Origin: Saccharomycopsis malanga
Taxonomy: Eukaryota; Ascomycota; Saccharomycetes; Ascoideales; Saccharomycopsidaceae
Assembly (NCBI GenBank): GCA_004014935.1
Contig: CP025322.1
Span: 3,038,001 to 3,102,000 of the forward strand
Length of the DNA stretch: 64,000 nucleotides
Direction of reading: 5' to 3'
Shown here: positions 18,981 through 29,719 of the stretch, in pieces
How the letters are laid out: every line of letters starts with the position of its first letter
Position numbering within the stretch: position 1 is the first letter of the stretch
The notes under the pieces: model-generated
What the model was told of the DNA's origin: nothing
Databases searched by the model: none
What the model saw: the letters and a program-made list of their open reading frames with translations, nothing else
Made by a program: the position numbers and the translations under genes

Positions 18981-21900
18981 CTACTCAACCCTGATATGGG
19001 TCAACACGTTTAGTACTTTCTTGACAGCCAAGATGTGCCATGGAATGATGGAATCGTTACTATGAGTGGTATTGTTGATATTGTCATAAAACTCGGTTGA
19101 GCTGGCACCACCGTACCCTTCTGCTGCAATGTCTTCGCAATAGCTTCCTACCAACTCGTTCACAGCTGCAAGGTTTCTGTACTGGCCCAACAAGTCTCTG
19201 AGCAAGTCTTTGGAATTGAAAAAACTGGGATAACTCAACAAGTTGACTTCGAAAGTGAGAAGTCGTCCATCTTTTGAGTTTTTAGACGGTTTGACAAGAT
19301 AACCGGTTTTGAAGGTGATTTTGTTAGAGGAGTTGGAAAGAGGAATGGAGTTTTTCAAAACAACACCGTAAAACTCCTGTTCGATGTCTAGTAAACGGAG
19401 ATTGTTGTTTAAATCGCTGATTTCCAAATCTGGCAAGCTTTTTCTTACCAATCCAGGAGCAAAGAACTGATCATTGACCTTGAATCCAGGGCTTTCTCCC
19501 ATGTACGGAGTATGGTATGAGCCGTTGCCAGGGCTTGCTTTGGGGTCGAGCAAGTCGTCGTCATTTGGTTTGCGAGGCGCTTGGAAAAATATTTTACTAA
19601 ATGGGAAACAAATCTTTAGATCGTTTAAAACAAGGCGAGGATTAGAATTTACAGTAAGGAGTATTATCAATAAATTGGTTCCAAGAGACAATCTTTTCCA
19701 ATGTGCCAATTCGTCGTCTAATATGACTCCATTCAAGCGAGTCAACACCAAGTATGTTTTGCCGGTCACATTCTTGATAAACTCAAAGGTTTCCTTCCAC
19801 ATTTCGTTTGTCACTTGTTCAAATGGTTTTCTGACATTGTCTTTGGCAGCCAATTTGGTATTTCCCGATTTGGAAAGATTCCCAATAGGGTAGCAATACC
19901 AGGCCTTGACTTTCCTGACTTTCCCCCATTGGTCTGACCAGCTGGCGACACACCAGTTTTTGTCTGCAGACCGTTCGTAGGCCAAATGGATGAAGGACTC
20001 TTCGTTGAGGAGGTTGGACGGCTGTTTGGTTAGCTGGAAGTTTATGGATTTGGGGGCTGATTGGGTCAAGGAAGCATAAAGGTCATTGTGGGGGCCGTTG
20101 TAAAATGCCAAGGAAAGTTTGGTCAATCTATTAGCCGAGGGAAATGTAAAACTGCCGTTTTGCAAGTAAAGGTCTGCTGGCAATATGTGAAAGCAAGGAG
20201 TGGATTCAGGATTGCATATTTGTTGTAATCTATGAAATTTCTTGAAACAAGTTATACATTTTAATAAGGAATGCAAATCCACAAGTCTCTTGTTTGAAAA
20301 CAATAATAACAATCTTTCTTTTTTTTGGAAGTCCATTCGTAGCAACACTTTTCCCAAAAGGTCTAATTTCTCTTCCAACAAATCGTAATATCCTTGCAAA
20401 CTAGTTCCCTGATAATTCACATTGAACACACCATTTTCTATATGGTCCAAGACCTGATCAAACTTCTGACCATTTTCTTGTTGATAAAGAGCAGCCTTAT
20501 CGGTTTCCAGGGAATTTATTCGAAGTTTCAACTCTTTACCATCAAAGGGAATCAATGTGCCCAAGCCACAACTTTCGTAGTTTCTTATTATGGCTTGCAA
20601 CAAGTCCTGGAAGGGCTGTACAGAATCATTAGCCTCATTAACTATGAGAATCACTTTGTATTTACGCTGCTCATGAAGAGGAGACAATGACAACACCTTC
20701 CAGAACTTCAAGGCTACGAAATCAATGGTCAAGTCTTGGTTCATTCGCTTGGCTTTGCACACAGGAGGTTCTATGCGAAAAAAATGGTCTTTCACTTCCT
20801 TCTGATACGTTCCTTCGATATAATCGTTCGGTTCATCGTCGTCAGGAGCTATAAAAGTGCTTAGAAGATCATTTTCCTCTGTAACTCCGGCATATTCTGC
20901 CAACTTTATCTGTTTGACTGACGAAAACAAACTCTTGATTGCCAGCTCAAGATTTCGGTGGGATTCATCAGCTTTGACATTTGAGCAGTCAAGATCCATG
21001 CTATCGAAATATGTCTCGAAATCGTCCATGTCTAGATTGGTGTCAGAATTGATCTCAGTGTTTGTCTGGGCCAAGGTGGTGGAATGATTATATTCCGCCA
21101 ACCCTTTGAAAGGAGCCTCCTTCAAGTTCAACGGTTTCACAATATACTTGTCTAATAACGAGAAGTCAAAAGCCACGGCATTCACCAAGAACGGCAAGAC
21201 GTCTTTGAGCTTGTTTTCCAGAATTTCTGGGTTGTTGTAAAAAAACCGGCCTGGAATAGTATACAAAGGAATGGACTTGGTGAGAAACGGGATCCAGTTG
21301 GACGAATCATGATACCGGACGACCTGTTTGGGTTTCCCAGCAGGCATTTCCTTATTGGTTGTCAGCTGAACATTTTCCTCGGGCGTGTTTGCAGCACTAG
21401 TAGGTAACGACCGTTCTCTAGAAAACACTTTTGTAGACGGCAAGTCTGGAGTACTGATGTTTTGGAAATTAATACTGGGTTCAACTTTAGAATTTGCTGT
21501 GTAAAATGTGGAAAGGTTGTTGAATGTGGCTTGGTTAGTGGTGGAGGATTTGTCTGTCAAATCGGTATATAATACGTGTTTTACAGATGTCACTTGTGCC
21601 TGCAATGTTGCAAGATCCGGTTTACCTACGCTTTCTTGTGTATTTTTCAACTCGTCACCACCTCTGAGAGGCTCTTCATTCAAGGACTCCTCGTCGTCAT
21701 CATCTTTCTGGCTGTCAGACTCGCTATCGGAAGTCAAGTCCTCGTCAGAAGAATGGACAACTACTGAATAATCCTCGTTTTTCATGATATGTTGCTGGAC
21801 ATTCAAGGCGTCGCCAAGTCCTCGGGAGTCTACATTACTACTTCTTCGGGACACTGAAGGTTTTTCCTGCTGGTTGTCGGGAACATAAAACTTGCCTCCC

Positions 21901-23492
21901 TTGTCGTATTTGTTGTCTACGGCATCTCTGATGACAGGGTTAAACTTCAACGGTGAAAACACGCTCTGGCTGCTCAATCGAGGCGAGTTGGTCACCGGCA
22001 AAGGTGCCCCGGGATCACTGTACAAAAAAGGAGAAGGAGGAAGGCACATTTCATCTTTAGGAATATCAAACATTGGACGCGAATTTATGCTTTCCGACTC
22101 ATCCATATTGGGAACATTTACGTTTTTAGCCACTTCTTCTTCATGTTGCTGAGACTCGGCCTTACTAGGTGGTTGTTTACCAATTTCTACTGGATCTGCT
22201 TTTACTTCTGTTTCTTTATCATCGTCATCATCAAAGAAATTGAAATCAGCATCAGTCACCTCGTTTTTCTCACCAAACAACTCCTCATCCAAGTCGTTCC
22301 AGTTTTTAGGAGATTCTGACGTTTTTGGCTCTGAGGAAGGCTGTTTCTGCTCGGTGTTCGACGGGATAAACTTGTCAGGACTTTCCTGTGGGCTGTTTCC
22401 ATTGAGGTTTCTGGGACTTGTATGGTGGGCCTCCCAGGTGCCTATTTTGTCTGACAATTTGTACATTTCGACAAACTCATCGAAAAGCTCAAATGGATCA
22501 GAAGCTGGTTTGAAAGTAGCTAAAAACTCGCCTTTTTGAACATAGCATAGATCAAGCGGCCAAATCACAAATTTCTGGTTCTGGACCGGCCGGAGAAACT
22601 TGGAAATCTGAGGGGTAAGACCATTGAGATGTTTGAGGTCCGGAATGAGTTTCACCCATTTGATCTCGTGCAATTGTTTGTTAAAAACAATTCCTATGAG
22701 CAACTGGAGCATGATAAAAAGATTCTGGTGGTTGCTGGGCGTGGGGGTGAGAGAATCCACCAAACTGTGGTTGGCAAAATACGCTCTTATCCCAGAAGGA
22801 GCAAGATAAAGTGCATAATTCGTATTATTGATACTAGACTTGTTGCCATTAGAGAGATACCGTGAAAGACTAAGAAGACTAGACGGCTTGGTCGCTATGG
22901 AAATAAGAACGTTTCCATTGGAATATATCTGCGGATCTACAAACATGAGCTCAGAAAACTTGGAACTCTGGCTGGCAGGGTTAATGATGGACGCATTTCC
23001 AAAGGGAGTTATGTAGTTTTTCATAGACAAATTGATCAAAATCTTCTTTTTTATCGAGTTTAACAATATAGAGTACAAAATATTAGGCCCTTTCGAGTCC
23101 AGACTGCCCATAGAACTCTGTCCCACACTGCTCGTCACATTGTCATCAGTGCTGCTTTTGCTGAACATCATCGACGGTAGAAAGATGTTTGTTTCTCTCG
23201 ATTTCATATTGAACTTGTCCAATGGTACTGGAACCTCCTCATCATTCAATCCAAAGGCCCAGAGCTCCTTGTTCGCCTGGTAAAATAACCCCTTCTTGTA
23301 CTGATTCCGCATATGAAGCTCGGCTTCTAATAACGTCTGATCGCGCTCCTCATTCTTCGGCAAGACAAACACTGAATATTTCACCTGCCGTATTCTCAAT
23401 ACCCGGTAAAAGTTGGTCAACGACTCCTCCGATTGTAAACTGGGCTTCATCGTTCCCCATCCATTTATACCGTGTGTTATAGGCATTGCCAT
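18981..23492 (-). CDS. SSN2: Mediator kinase-module subunit MED13 (SSN2/SRB9)
   Basis: A 1503-residue nuclear protein that links the CDK8 kinase module to core Mediator and represses transcription. The N-terminal domain (about 25-340) starts FYRVLRIRQVKYSVFV. A long acidic Ser-rich disordered middle (about 350-700) follows. The C-terminal half has the MED13 pattern: WCVASWSDQWGK, a VTNEMWKETFEF stretch, a LVLTRLNGVILDDELAHWKR block, and a final helix WHILAVKKVLNVLTHIRVE. Overall length agrees with yeast Srb9 (1420 residues). Start is the ATG at 23492; a second ATG is two codons in. GGTGCATAA lies 77 bp upstream. Confidence 0.88.
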   Translation of the reverse strand: MAMPITHGINGWGTMKPSLQSEESLTNFYRVLRIRQVKYSVFVLPKNEERDQTLLEAELHMRNQYKKGLFYQANKELWAFGLNDEEVPVPLDKFNMKSRETNIFLPSMMFSKSSTDDNVTSSVGQSSMGSLDSKGPNILYSILLNSIKKKILINLSMKNYITPFGNASIINPASQSSKFSELMFVDPQIYSNGNVLISIATKPSSLLSLSRYLSNGNKSSINNTNYALYLAPSGIRAYFANHSLVDSLTPTPSNHQNLFIMLQLLIGIVFNKQLHEIKWVKLIPDLKHLNGLTPQISKFLRPVQNQKFVIWPLDLCYVQKGEFLATFKPASDPFELFDEFVEMYKLSDKIGTWEAHHTSPRNLNGNSPQESPDKFIPSNTEQKQPSSEPKTSESPKNWNDLDEELFGEKNEVTDADFNFFDDDDDKETEVKADPVEIGKQPPSKAESQQHEEEVAKNVNVPNMDESESINSRPMFDIPKDEMCLPPSPFLYSDPGAPLPVTNSPRLSSQSVFSPLKFNPVIRDAVDNKYDKGGKFYVPDNQQEKPSVSRRSSNVDSRGLGDALNVQQHIMKNEDYSVVVHSSDEDLTSDSESDSQKDDDDEESLNEEPLRGGDELKNTQESVGKPDLATLQAQVTSVKHVLYTDLTDKSSTTNQATFNNLSTFYTANSKVEPSINFQNISTPDLPSTKVFSRERSLPTSAANTPEENVQLTTNKEMPAGKPKQVVRYHDSSNWIPFLTKSIPLYTIPGRFFYNNPEILENKLKDVLPFLVNAVAFDFSLLDKYIVKPLNLKEAPFKGLAEYNHSTTLAQTNTEINSDTNLDMDDFETYFDSMDLDCSNVKADESHRNLELAIKSLFSSVKQIKLAEYAGVTEENDLLSTFIAPDDDEPNDYIEGTYQKEVKDHFFRIEPPVCKAKRMNQDLTIDFVALKFWKVLSLSPLHEQRKYKVILIVNEANDSVQPFQDLLQAIIRNYESCGLGTLIPFDGKELKLRINSLETDKAALYQQENGQKFDQVLDHIENGVFNVNYQGTSLQGYYDLLEEKLDLLGKVLLRMDFQKKERLLLLFSNKRLVDLHSLLKCITCFKKFHRLQQICNPESTPCFHILPADLYLQNGSFTFPSANRLTKLSLAFYNGPHNDLYASLTQSAPKSINFQLTKQPSNLLNEESFIHLAYERSADKNWCVASWSDQWGKVRKVKAWYCYPIGNLSKSGNTKLAAKDNVRKPFEQVTNEMWKETFEFIKNVTGKTYLVLTRLNGVILDDELAHWKRLSLGTNLLIILLTVNSNPRLVLNDLKICFPFSKIFFQAPRKPNDDDLLDPKASPGNGSYHTPYMGESPGFKVNDQFFAPGLVRKSLPDLEISDLNNNLRLLDIEQEFYGVVLKNSIPLSNSSNKITFKTGYLVKPSKNSKDGRLLTFEVNLLSYPSFFNSKDLLRDLLGQYRNLAAVNELVGSYCEDIAAEGYGGASSTEFYDNINNTTHSNDSIIPWHILAVKKVLNVLTHIRVE

Positions 23493-24308
23493 CTAGTAAG
23501 ATGCTCTCATAAGATGCTCTGTTATGAACGTAAAATTACACTGCAGTGAAATGTGGCAGGGCGTGATCGGTGCATAATGATGCGTGTTGTCTATATAAAC
23601 CATTTACCAACATTATGAAGTATGTATATATTTTTAAAGAGCTGGTTTCGCGAGTTATAAAAGGTGGTGTTGTTTAGGAGAGTGAGCTGGCGTATTGAAA
23701 CTGTCTTAGATTGGTAAAAAGTACGACTTATAAAATGGTACAGTAAAACTGTTAGAAAAGACTTGCTTTTCAGTAATAATATGGTAAAATGGTATTATTC
23801 ATTGCTTTTATCAGTCCTTTTTTCAACGTAGTGCATAGGTAACAAATGAATAAAACTTACACGTTTAAATTCGGTAATATGCAAAGTAATTCAAAGTAAA
23901 CTTGCCAATCAAACCATTCACTCGCCAGTATTTACAGATCTTTGGTCACCTCATTTAGGAGCGTTAAAAGCACACTACAAATGTCTGGGAGCAAACACAT
24001 ATCAAGGCAATTTTTAACATAAACACATATTGCAATCAAGTAAGCCAAAGGCAAAAGACTGGTAAAACTTTATATTGAGTGCAATCAGGTCTCTGGATAG
24101 ATTTTGGTGCATAATCAAGTTCTTTGAAAAGCTTGGACAATTTGGTTTCTTTAGAAATCTTCAATTCATATGATATAATAAGTTAATTTGTAGGCCAAGT
24201 TAGGTATGCCACTGAGCTGTAAATTCATTAAATAGGGTACGAACACTTTACTTCCTGCTGGATTTGTTCCTCCAAAACACTCTTGATTAGATCGTGCCAC
24301 TCCTCGTT
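23493..24308. other. Intergenic region upstream of MED13
   Basis: AT-rich, no gene seen. Contains GCGTGATCGGTGCATAATGA at 23561-23580, near the MED13 start, and another GGTGCATAA at 24106-24114. Confidence 0.5.
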
Positions 24309-25979
24309 TCATTCGTTACCAGACATCCCAAACATACTGGCAATATTTCTACTTATCACATCTATCTTGTTTAGTTGTACAACTGAATCAACCAACATTT
24401 TAACAGACTGTGTAGAAGATACATTTTTGCTTTCCAAGTTTTGTCGTATGATGAGTTTCATGTTACGCATTTTATAAGTTTCAGCGGTCTGGACCGCTGT
24501 TAGTATTGTAGTTTTTTCAGCATTTGAAAGTTCTTCCAGTCTATTTATGAGCCAGAGCTGCAAGATAAAATATACAAGTGTATTGACTTTCATCAATTTG
24601 TCGTAGTACGACCCCTGTTGTTTAACGGCGAGTTCCAAATAATCCACCAGAATATCAGCATTTTTCTCGATGTGTTGAGTTGTAAACTCTGGAACAGAGC
24701 TATTAGTTATCCAGAGTAGAGATGGTTCCAATTCTAGCAACAGGACCAAGTTTTCTTCTTTCATTAACAACTGGTTGAGCTTTCCAAGCTCTGCTTGTGG
24801 ATTGGACTGTTTGCCTTCGAATTCAAACAGTTCACTGAGCGTATGGGAGTCTGACAATTCATCAAGCATAGCAATTGCAACTCGCAAGAGCATTCTATTT
24901 AGCAATTTGATATCATTGCTACTATTTGTCTGAAATGCTCCTCCTTTTGTTGTGTTAAAAAAAAACGCATTTAGTTCTGTGAGGGAGAAAACTTTCAAAT
25001 ACAACACAATTGTCTTTATAAGGTCTGCGGTATGTTGAAACATATCATCAGCAACCATATATTTGTACACAAGTAATATGGTTTTTCTTTGAAAGCACAC
25101 CAGATCTGAATTCTCAAAGGTGTCCAGAATAATGCTGTCAGTCAGCACATTCAATTCGTTAGCATAAATAGGGGCCACATCGGGTTTAGCAAAGGACTTC
25201 CTTAGATGTTCTGGTAAACGATCGTATTTATCAATAAATATACTATGGATTATAGGCCCCGTGAAGAATCGGGTTCGAAGCTGAGATATCCATTGAGCAG
25301 CTATTGAATCTGACAAGGGCTGGTCTTTATGTATTCTGTCAGTCAAGTCTAGATTTATAATGTCAAGCACAAAGTTTAAAACTCTAGACCAACCTTTCCA
25401 GCATTGGTATTTTACTACATCTTCTAAGCTTTCGCCGAACTCGTTTTTTGAGCATGAAATTGCCCATTGGAACACTTTCCATGTGTTTGTCCGGGCGAGA
25501 ACAGACAATGGTTCGTTTTGAAGTATTCTGTTGGAGTGCCTTTCATCAGGTTTCTTCTGCCCTATGAAGGAAACCAGCTCTATAAGACGTATCTTTAATT
25601 TTTCCTTGTCTTCTGATAATACTGAACCTGTATACAGTTCACCATAATGAATGCTTCCATAGTCTTGATCTACACCGTTGTTTCCAATCACTGTTTGATA
25701 AAACCCATTCAATATATGGATGGCCCGCACACTAACCGGGGAATACAAGTTTTTGACATTGTTATATATCTGAGACTCTATTTCCTTTATATTACAATGG
25801 TCGAACAATGTCGATATCGTAAGTAAACTCTCCAAAACTAGTTTATTGGGCATCTTATAGAGATGCGGCAAGTCATTGTAGAAACCGGTCTCATACACCA
25901 TCAACAACTCATTATATAGTCCTAACGAAATAAGCGACTCTAAATAACTAGTTTGGATGTCATAATTGCGACCTGTCAT
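24309..25979 (-). CDS. Unrecognised helical protein, 556 residues
   Basis: I do not recognise this protein. It is predicted largely alpha-helical with alternating hydrophobic runs, no signal peptide, no clear membrane helix and no catalytic motif. A conspicuous aromatic stretch, KYQCWKGWSRVLNFVLDIIN, lies near residue 206. The open frame begins upstream at a TTG (26009), but the first ATG is at 25979 (MTGRNYDIQTSY) and is used. Length, lack of low complexity and sequence coherence argue for a real conserved gene, perhaps a scaffold of a nuclear or trafficking complex; that is only inference. Confidence 0.75.
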   Translation of the reverse strand: MTGRNYDIQTSYLESLISLGLYNELLMVYETGFYNDLPHLYKMPNKLVLESLLTISTLFDHCNIKEIESQIYNNVKNLYSPVSVRAIHILNGFYQTVIGNNGVDQDYGSIHYGELYTGSVLSEDKEKLKIRLIELVSFIGQKKPDERHSNRILQNEPLSVLARTNTWKVFQWAISCSKNEFGESLEDVVKYQCWKGWSRVLNFVLDIINLDLTDRIHKDQPLSDSIAAQWISQLRTRFFTGPIIHSIFIDKYDRLPEHLRKSFAKPDVAPIYANELNVLTDSIILDTFENSDLVCFQRKTILLVYKYMVADDMFQHTADLIKTIVLYLKVFSLTELNAFFFNTTKGGAFQTNSSNDIKLLNRMLLRVAIAMLDELSDSHTLSELFEFEGKQSNPQAELGKLNQLLMKEENLVLLLELEPSLLWITNSSVPEFTTQHIEKNADILVDYLELAVKQQGSYYDKLMKVNTLVYFILQLWLINRLEELSNAEKTTILTAVQTAETYKMRNMKLIIRQNLESKNVSSTQSVKMLVDSVVQLNKIDVISRNIASMFGMSGNE

Positions 25980-26319
25980 TGGTTTGAAGATAGTTGTTAC
26001 GATAATCAAATGCTGGGTTTTAATTTCAAGCGCTAATTTTCATGATATTGACCGCCCCGTTCATTACACTGTAGTATTAACTATAGTGGAGTTATATAGA
26101 TAATATAAACAGTCTTATTATTATAACTTGTATAGTATCTAATTCAAAATGATAAACACTATTTAACGTAGAATGTCGGTGCTACAATCGATATAATAAA
26201 CAATATTGATATAATAACTGAAATAATAGCTATGAAAACGTAATAAAGAACTGAAAACTAAAAGTTGGAATGAAAAATGAAAAAGAAGAACTAAAGAGGT
26301 TTTTTAATCAAACAATAAA

Positions 26320-27714
26320 TTAAGCAGCAGCTTTCCAGAAGTCAGACAAGTCTTCACCAGCACCGTTGAAAGCGAGGACATTTGGAGAACCGCTACCAAC
26401 ATCAGTAAGAGCATCACTGGTACCAAAGGCAACAATGGCCTTCTTCAATTGGGCTGGGGAGACAGCGCTGGCAGAAGAGAAGGAAGAGTCAGAGCCTGGT
26501 TGCAAGGACAAGAAGTAGGTCAACAAACCGGTAATGTGAGGAGAAGCCATGGAGGTACCAGAAATGGTGTTAGTGGCGGTGTTGGAACCAATCCAAGTGG
26601 ACAAGATGTCAAGACCTGGAGCAAAGATGTCAACACATTTACCGTAGTTGGAGAAGTAAGCTCTGGTGTCTTTGTTAGTAGAAGCACCAACAGTAACAAC
26701 TTTTTCAGCAGAAGCTGGAGAGGTATTACAAGCATCTTGGTTCTCATTACCAGCTGCTACAGCAAAGTGGACACCAGCTTCAACAGCAGCGTTGGCAGCG
26801 TTGTTGACAGCTTCGGATTTGCCACCTCCCAAAGACATGTTGGCAGTGGTACCTTTGTAGCCAGACTTGGAGGCGTTCTTCTTATGTTCCTTGGCAACGT
26901 ATTGAATACCTTTGATGACATCAGAGTTGGTACCGGAACCAGAGTTGTTCAAGACCTTGACGGCAACCAAGTTGGCCTTCTTAGCAACACCGTATGTTTT
27001 AGAACCAATAGTACCAGCACAGTGAGTACCGTGTCCAACACCATCAGAATCACCATCGGATGGGAAAGTGGCTCCCCAAGAAGCTCTTCCCTCGAAATCT
27101 TTATGAGAAGTGTTGATACCAGTATCAACAATGTAAGAGGTAACGCCTTCACCACCTTCAGAGTCATAAAGATACTTTCCAGTGCTAGCTCCCTTCAAGG
27201 ATTCTTTGGTGGAGATTCTGGCAAGACCCCAAGGAGCTTTGCTTTGAGAAGTGGCTTCAAGAGCAGTGACTTTAGCATCTTGTTCAATGTAGGCAACATC
27301 AGCGTTCTTCTTCAATTCATCAATGGTTTCTTGGGCAAAGTAACCAGCATAACCCTTAATCTTGTCTTCAATGTCGAATTCAAACTCAATACCACCTTGG
27401 TGGCCACTGGTGGCAGCAAAAAATTTGTCTTCAGAGTCTAATTTAGAAGAGGCAGAGACTTGTTGTTTTTGAACCCAAGACTTGTGGCTTTCATAATTGT
27501 CACTAGAAACATTATTGTTCAAAACAACAATGTATTTATGAGGAATAGCAACATCAGCAGCAGCAGTGTAAACGGTAGCTTCTTCGTTCTCTGCTCTTCT
27601 GCTCAAAGTGGCATAAGATTCTTCTCTCTTGGTCTGCTCAACAGTAGGAATAATCATACCATTAGCAACAGTAGCAAGAGCAACAGCAGCCAAAATAGAA
27701 GTGGAGAATTTCAT
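26320..27714 (-). CDS. Cerevisin-like subtilisin protease (S8)
   Basis: A 464-residue secretory-pathway serine protease. Signal peptide (about 1-19), an I9-type inhibitory propeptide (about 58-152; KYIVVLNN opening), then the peptidase S8 domain. The catalytic triad is complete: Asp197 (YIVDTGIN), His231 (HGTHCAG), Ser388 (GTSMASP). The oxyanion Asn323 (AAGN) is present. Dibasic sites at 29-30 and 39-40 may be processed. The relative shortness favours a YSP3/PRB2-type paralog over the 635-residue vacuolar PRB1 of S. cerevisiae. Strong codon bias (NNC/AGA/TTG choice) suggests high expression. It also creates a long antisense open frame, which I reject. The upstream region has tandem GTTCATATT repeats. 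Confidence 0.92.
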   Translation of the reverse strand: MKFSTSILAAVALATVANGMIIPTVEQTKREESYATLSRRAENEEATVYTAAADVAIPHKYIVVLNNNVSSDNYESHKSWVQKQQVSASSKLDSEDKFFAATSGHQGGIEFEFDIEDKIKGYAGYFAQETIDELKKNADVAYIEQDAKVTALEATSQSKAPWGLARISTKESLKGASTGKYLYDSEGGEGVTSYIVDTGINTSHKDFEGRASWGATFPSDGDSDGVGHGTHCAGTIGSKTYGVAKKANLVAVKVLNNSGSGTNSDVIKGIQYVAKEHKKNASKSGYKGTTANMSLGGGKSEAVNNAANAAVEAGVHFAVAAGNENQDACNTSPASAEKVVTVGASTNKDTRAYFSNYGKCVDIFAPGLDILSTWIGSNTATNTISGTSMASPHITGLLTYFLSLQPGSDSSFSSASAVSPAQLKKAIVAFGTSDALTDVGSGSPNVLAFNGAGEDLSDFWKAAA

Positions 27715-27874
27715 TGTGAATTGAAGTAAAGTGAAGTAAAATCAAAAAAGTTGGTGAAGTCAAAGAATTCAAGAATTAAAGTGAAAAAATGGATTGTATT
27801 GTTTTATAATAATAACAATAACAAAAAGCTAACCCAAGACTTCAGGCTCTTGTCCTCATTATATAGTTAAAATC

Positions 27875-27923
27875 GTTCATATTGTTCATATTGTTCATAT
27901 CACTCATCTGATTCATATTGTTC
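27875..27923. repeat. Tandem GTTCATATT repeats in protease promoter
   Basis: Three adjacent 9-bp units of GTTCATATT/C, then degenerate CATCTGATTCATATTG, about 155-205 bp upstream of the protease start codon. May be reiterated factor sites or simple slippage. Confidence 0.6.
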
Positions 27924-28461
27924 CATGTCTTGTCAATCAAACACAATAAAAAGAACCCCTTTTTGCAAGTCCGTTGCATTTTCCTTAGCAAGTCCGAGTA
28001 GCCATTCAATTTTGCATTAGTTCTAGCTGATTATCTTCTAAAAAAAGCACACTGTGTGCTCGTCGTATTAAAATATCAAGATCCCAAATCTTAGTCGTCA
28101 TCGTGCGTCAAATGTTGGGCACTTGCAAATTGTGCGCCTTGGGCCAAGATACGGAGACCCTATAAACTACTGTTTAAACACTATGACATACTATTGTTTC
28201 CGCGGCTTTTGGACCCCTGTTTTGATTTGGTCTTACCATTATATTTTGACATCTTCTATGAAAACTAAGAACGGTTGCTAAGTATAGTAACCATCTATGT
28301 AAGCTCATTTGATACGCTATTGATCAGCCTGTAAAATTTGTTGAACTTGCTAGGTTCTTACTTTAGAGATTTAAGCTGGAAATAGATCTGGACACCAAAT
28401 CTATATTTGGTAGAATTCTTTACCGAAAGACTGGGGAGAGTCGGAAATTTACAAAACTTTT

Positions 28462-28500
28462 ATAATAATAATGATAATATCTTATATTTCGAGCCCAGTA
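28462..28500 (-). mobile_element. Minimal SINE tail with perfect 13-bp target-site duplication
   Basis: Only 39 bp of SINE 3' end remain (ATAATAATAATGATAATATC then TTATATTTCGAGCCCAGTA, minus orientation). Flanked by TTACAAAACTTTT at 28449-28461 and 28501-28513. The shortest and cleanest insertion in the window. Confidence 0.85.
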
Positions 28501-29065
28501 TTACAAAACTTTTTGTTAAATATATGTACGTTTTGGTTAAAATCAGCATAAAAAATAAATATTGGACAGTTTATTGCTACAGTGAGGTATTTGGCTTCCA
28601 CTGTGCTTTACAAAATTTTATAATCATACGGCTGTTTACCTTGAAATAGCAAGTAAAATACTATCAATCAGAAATGAATAGTAGAAAAACTGAAGAATCC
28701 AAGGAATTGTAGCCTACTTACTCTAGTTAAGCCGAATATCAATAAGCTTAAAATGACAATTTGTAACAAGAGTATAAGGCCTGCTACACATTGTAGTGCT
28801 TGTGGGAAAGTCATTATGGCCAATCATTATTTTAGTTTACCAAAATTTTGAGTAAAAATGTACAATCATCCAGATATATTAAGCTTTACCAAAGAATCAG
28901 GGGTCTTGTAGAGCCTATTCTATTTGAACTTTTACAGCTAATTCAAACTCAAAACTAACTTAAAAAAGTTGCAAAAAAAAATTAAAAAAGCACGTCTATA
29001 TATTGTCAAAAACTTAGCAATAACAATTTAGTAAGCTGAACTGGAAACATAAAGCAAAAACATAT

Positions 29066-29166
29066 ATAAGGCGCGATTCGAACCCAGAAATTAAAAACTT
29101 GTGATAAAGAAAATTTCATACTCGCACATCTTAAACGCCTGAGCCATAGCTGAGATAATCGGGGTA
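29066..29166 (-). other. tRNA-like segment (pseudogene or second SINE head)
   Basis: On the minus strand there is an A box-like TATGGCTCAGGCGTTTAAG and, ~60 bp on, a B box GGGTTCGAATC. The ends do not form a convincing acceptor stem and the anticodon arm is unclear, so I do not call a functional tRNA. Possibly a decayed class II tRNA or the head of another Pol III retroposon. Confidence 0.4.
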
Positions 29167-29719
29167 ATACACGCTTGTTTTTATTCAAGACACATAGTAT
29201 ATAACTTATAAACAGTAACTATCTATATGTTTCTATTTAGTGATACTAGGCCCATCGTTCCTTTTAAGATTGTTTGATTATACTGTCTTGTAGTGGAGTG
29301 ACAAAAACTTTCGAGGCCATATGGCTTGGAATGTATTTAGATTTATGCTAAACTATATAGTTGAAACAGAGAGACTGAATTTTATGGACTGTCATGGAAT
29401 ATCAATGATAATCATGTTTATGTTCTCTTTTGACTGTCTTGACTGTTTCGGTACACGATCCATTTCTACGGTGCTGTGCTGCGCCTCAACCATATTGTGA
29501 ATATATAATCAAATGTAGTGTAGATTAATAGAAGTGACATTTAGTCTATTATTTTGCTAAAGGTAAACCCAACTCGTGAAGGTAAGGAACTGAAATAAAG
29601 TGATAAATAACCGTTTTGTTAGAAAACAAAAGAAGGAGTAGAAGAATTAAAGCGGAGTGTGAACGAACTATCAGAAAACCAGGAAAACAGAAATTGCCCA
29701 TAAGGTGGTATGAACAATA

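Larger units (their letters stand above)
27715..29719. other. Intergenic region, about 2 kb
   Basis: Promoter side of the protease gene and 3' side of chitinase 2. It contains a GTTCATATT tandem repeat, a SINE tail with clear duplication (28462-28500) and a tRNA-like segment (about 29066-29166). No protein gene is supported. Confidence 0.5.

Noticed and set aside
26449-27441. 330-codon open frame antisense to the protease gene
   Set aside because: It lies wholly opposite a gene with an intact catalytic triad and strong codon bias, which suppresses stops on the other strand. The translation is Ser/Gly/Val-rich without domains.
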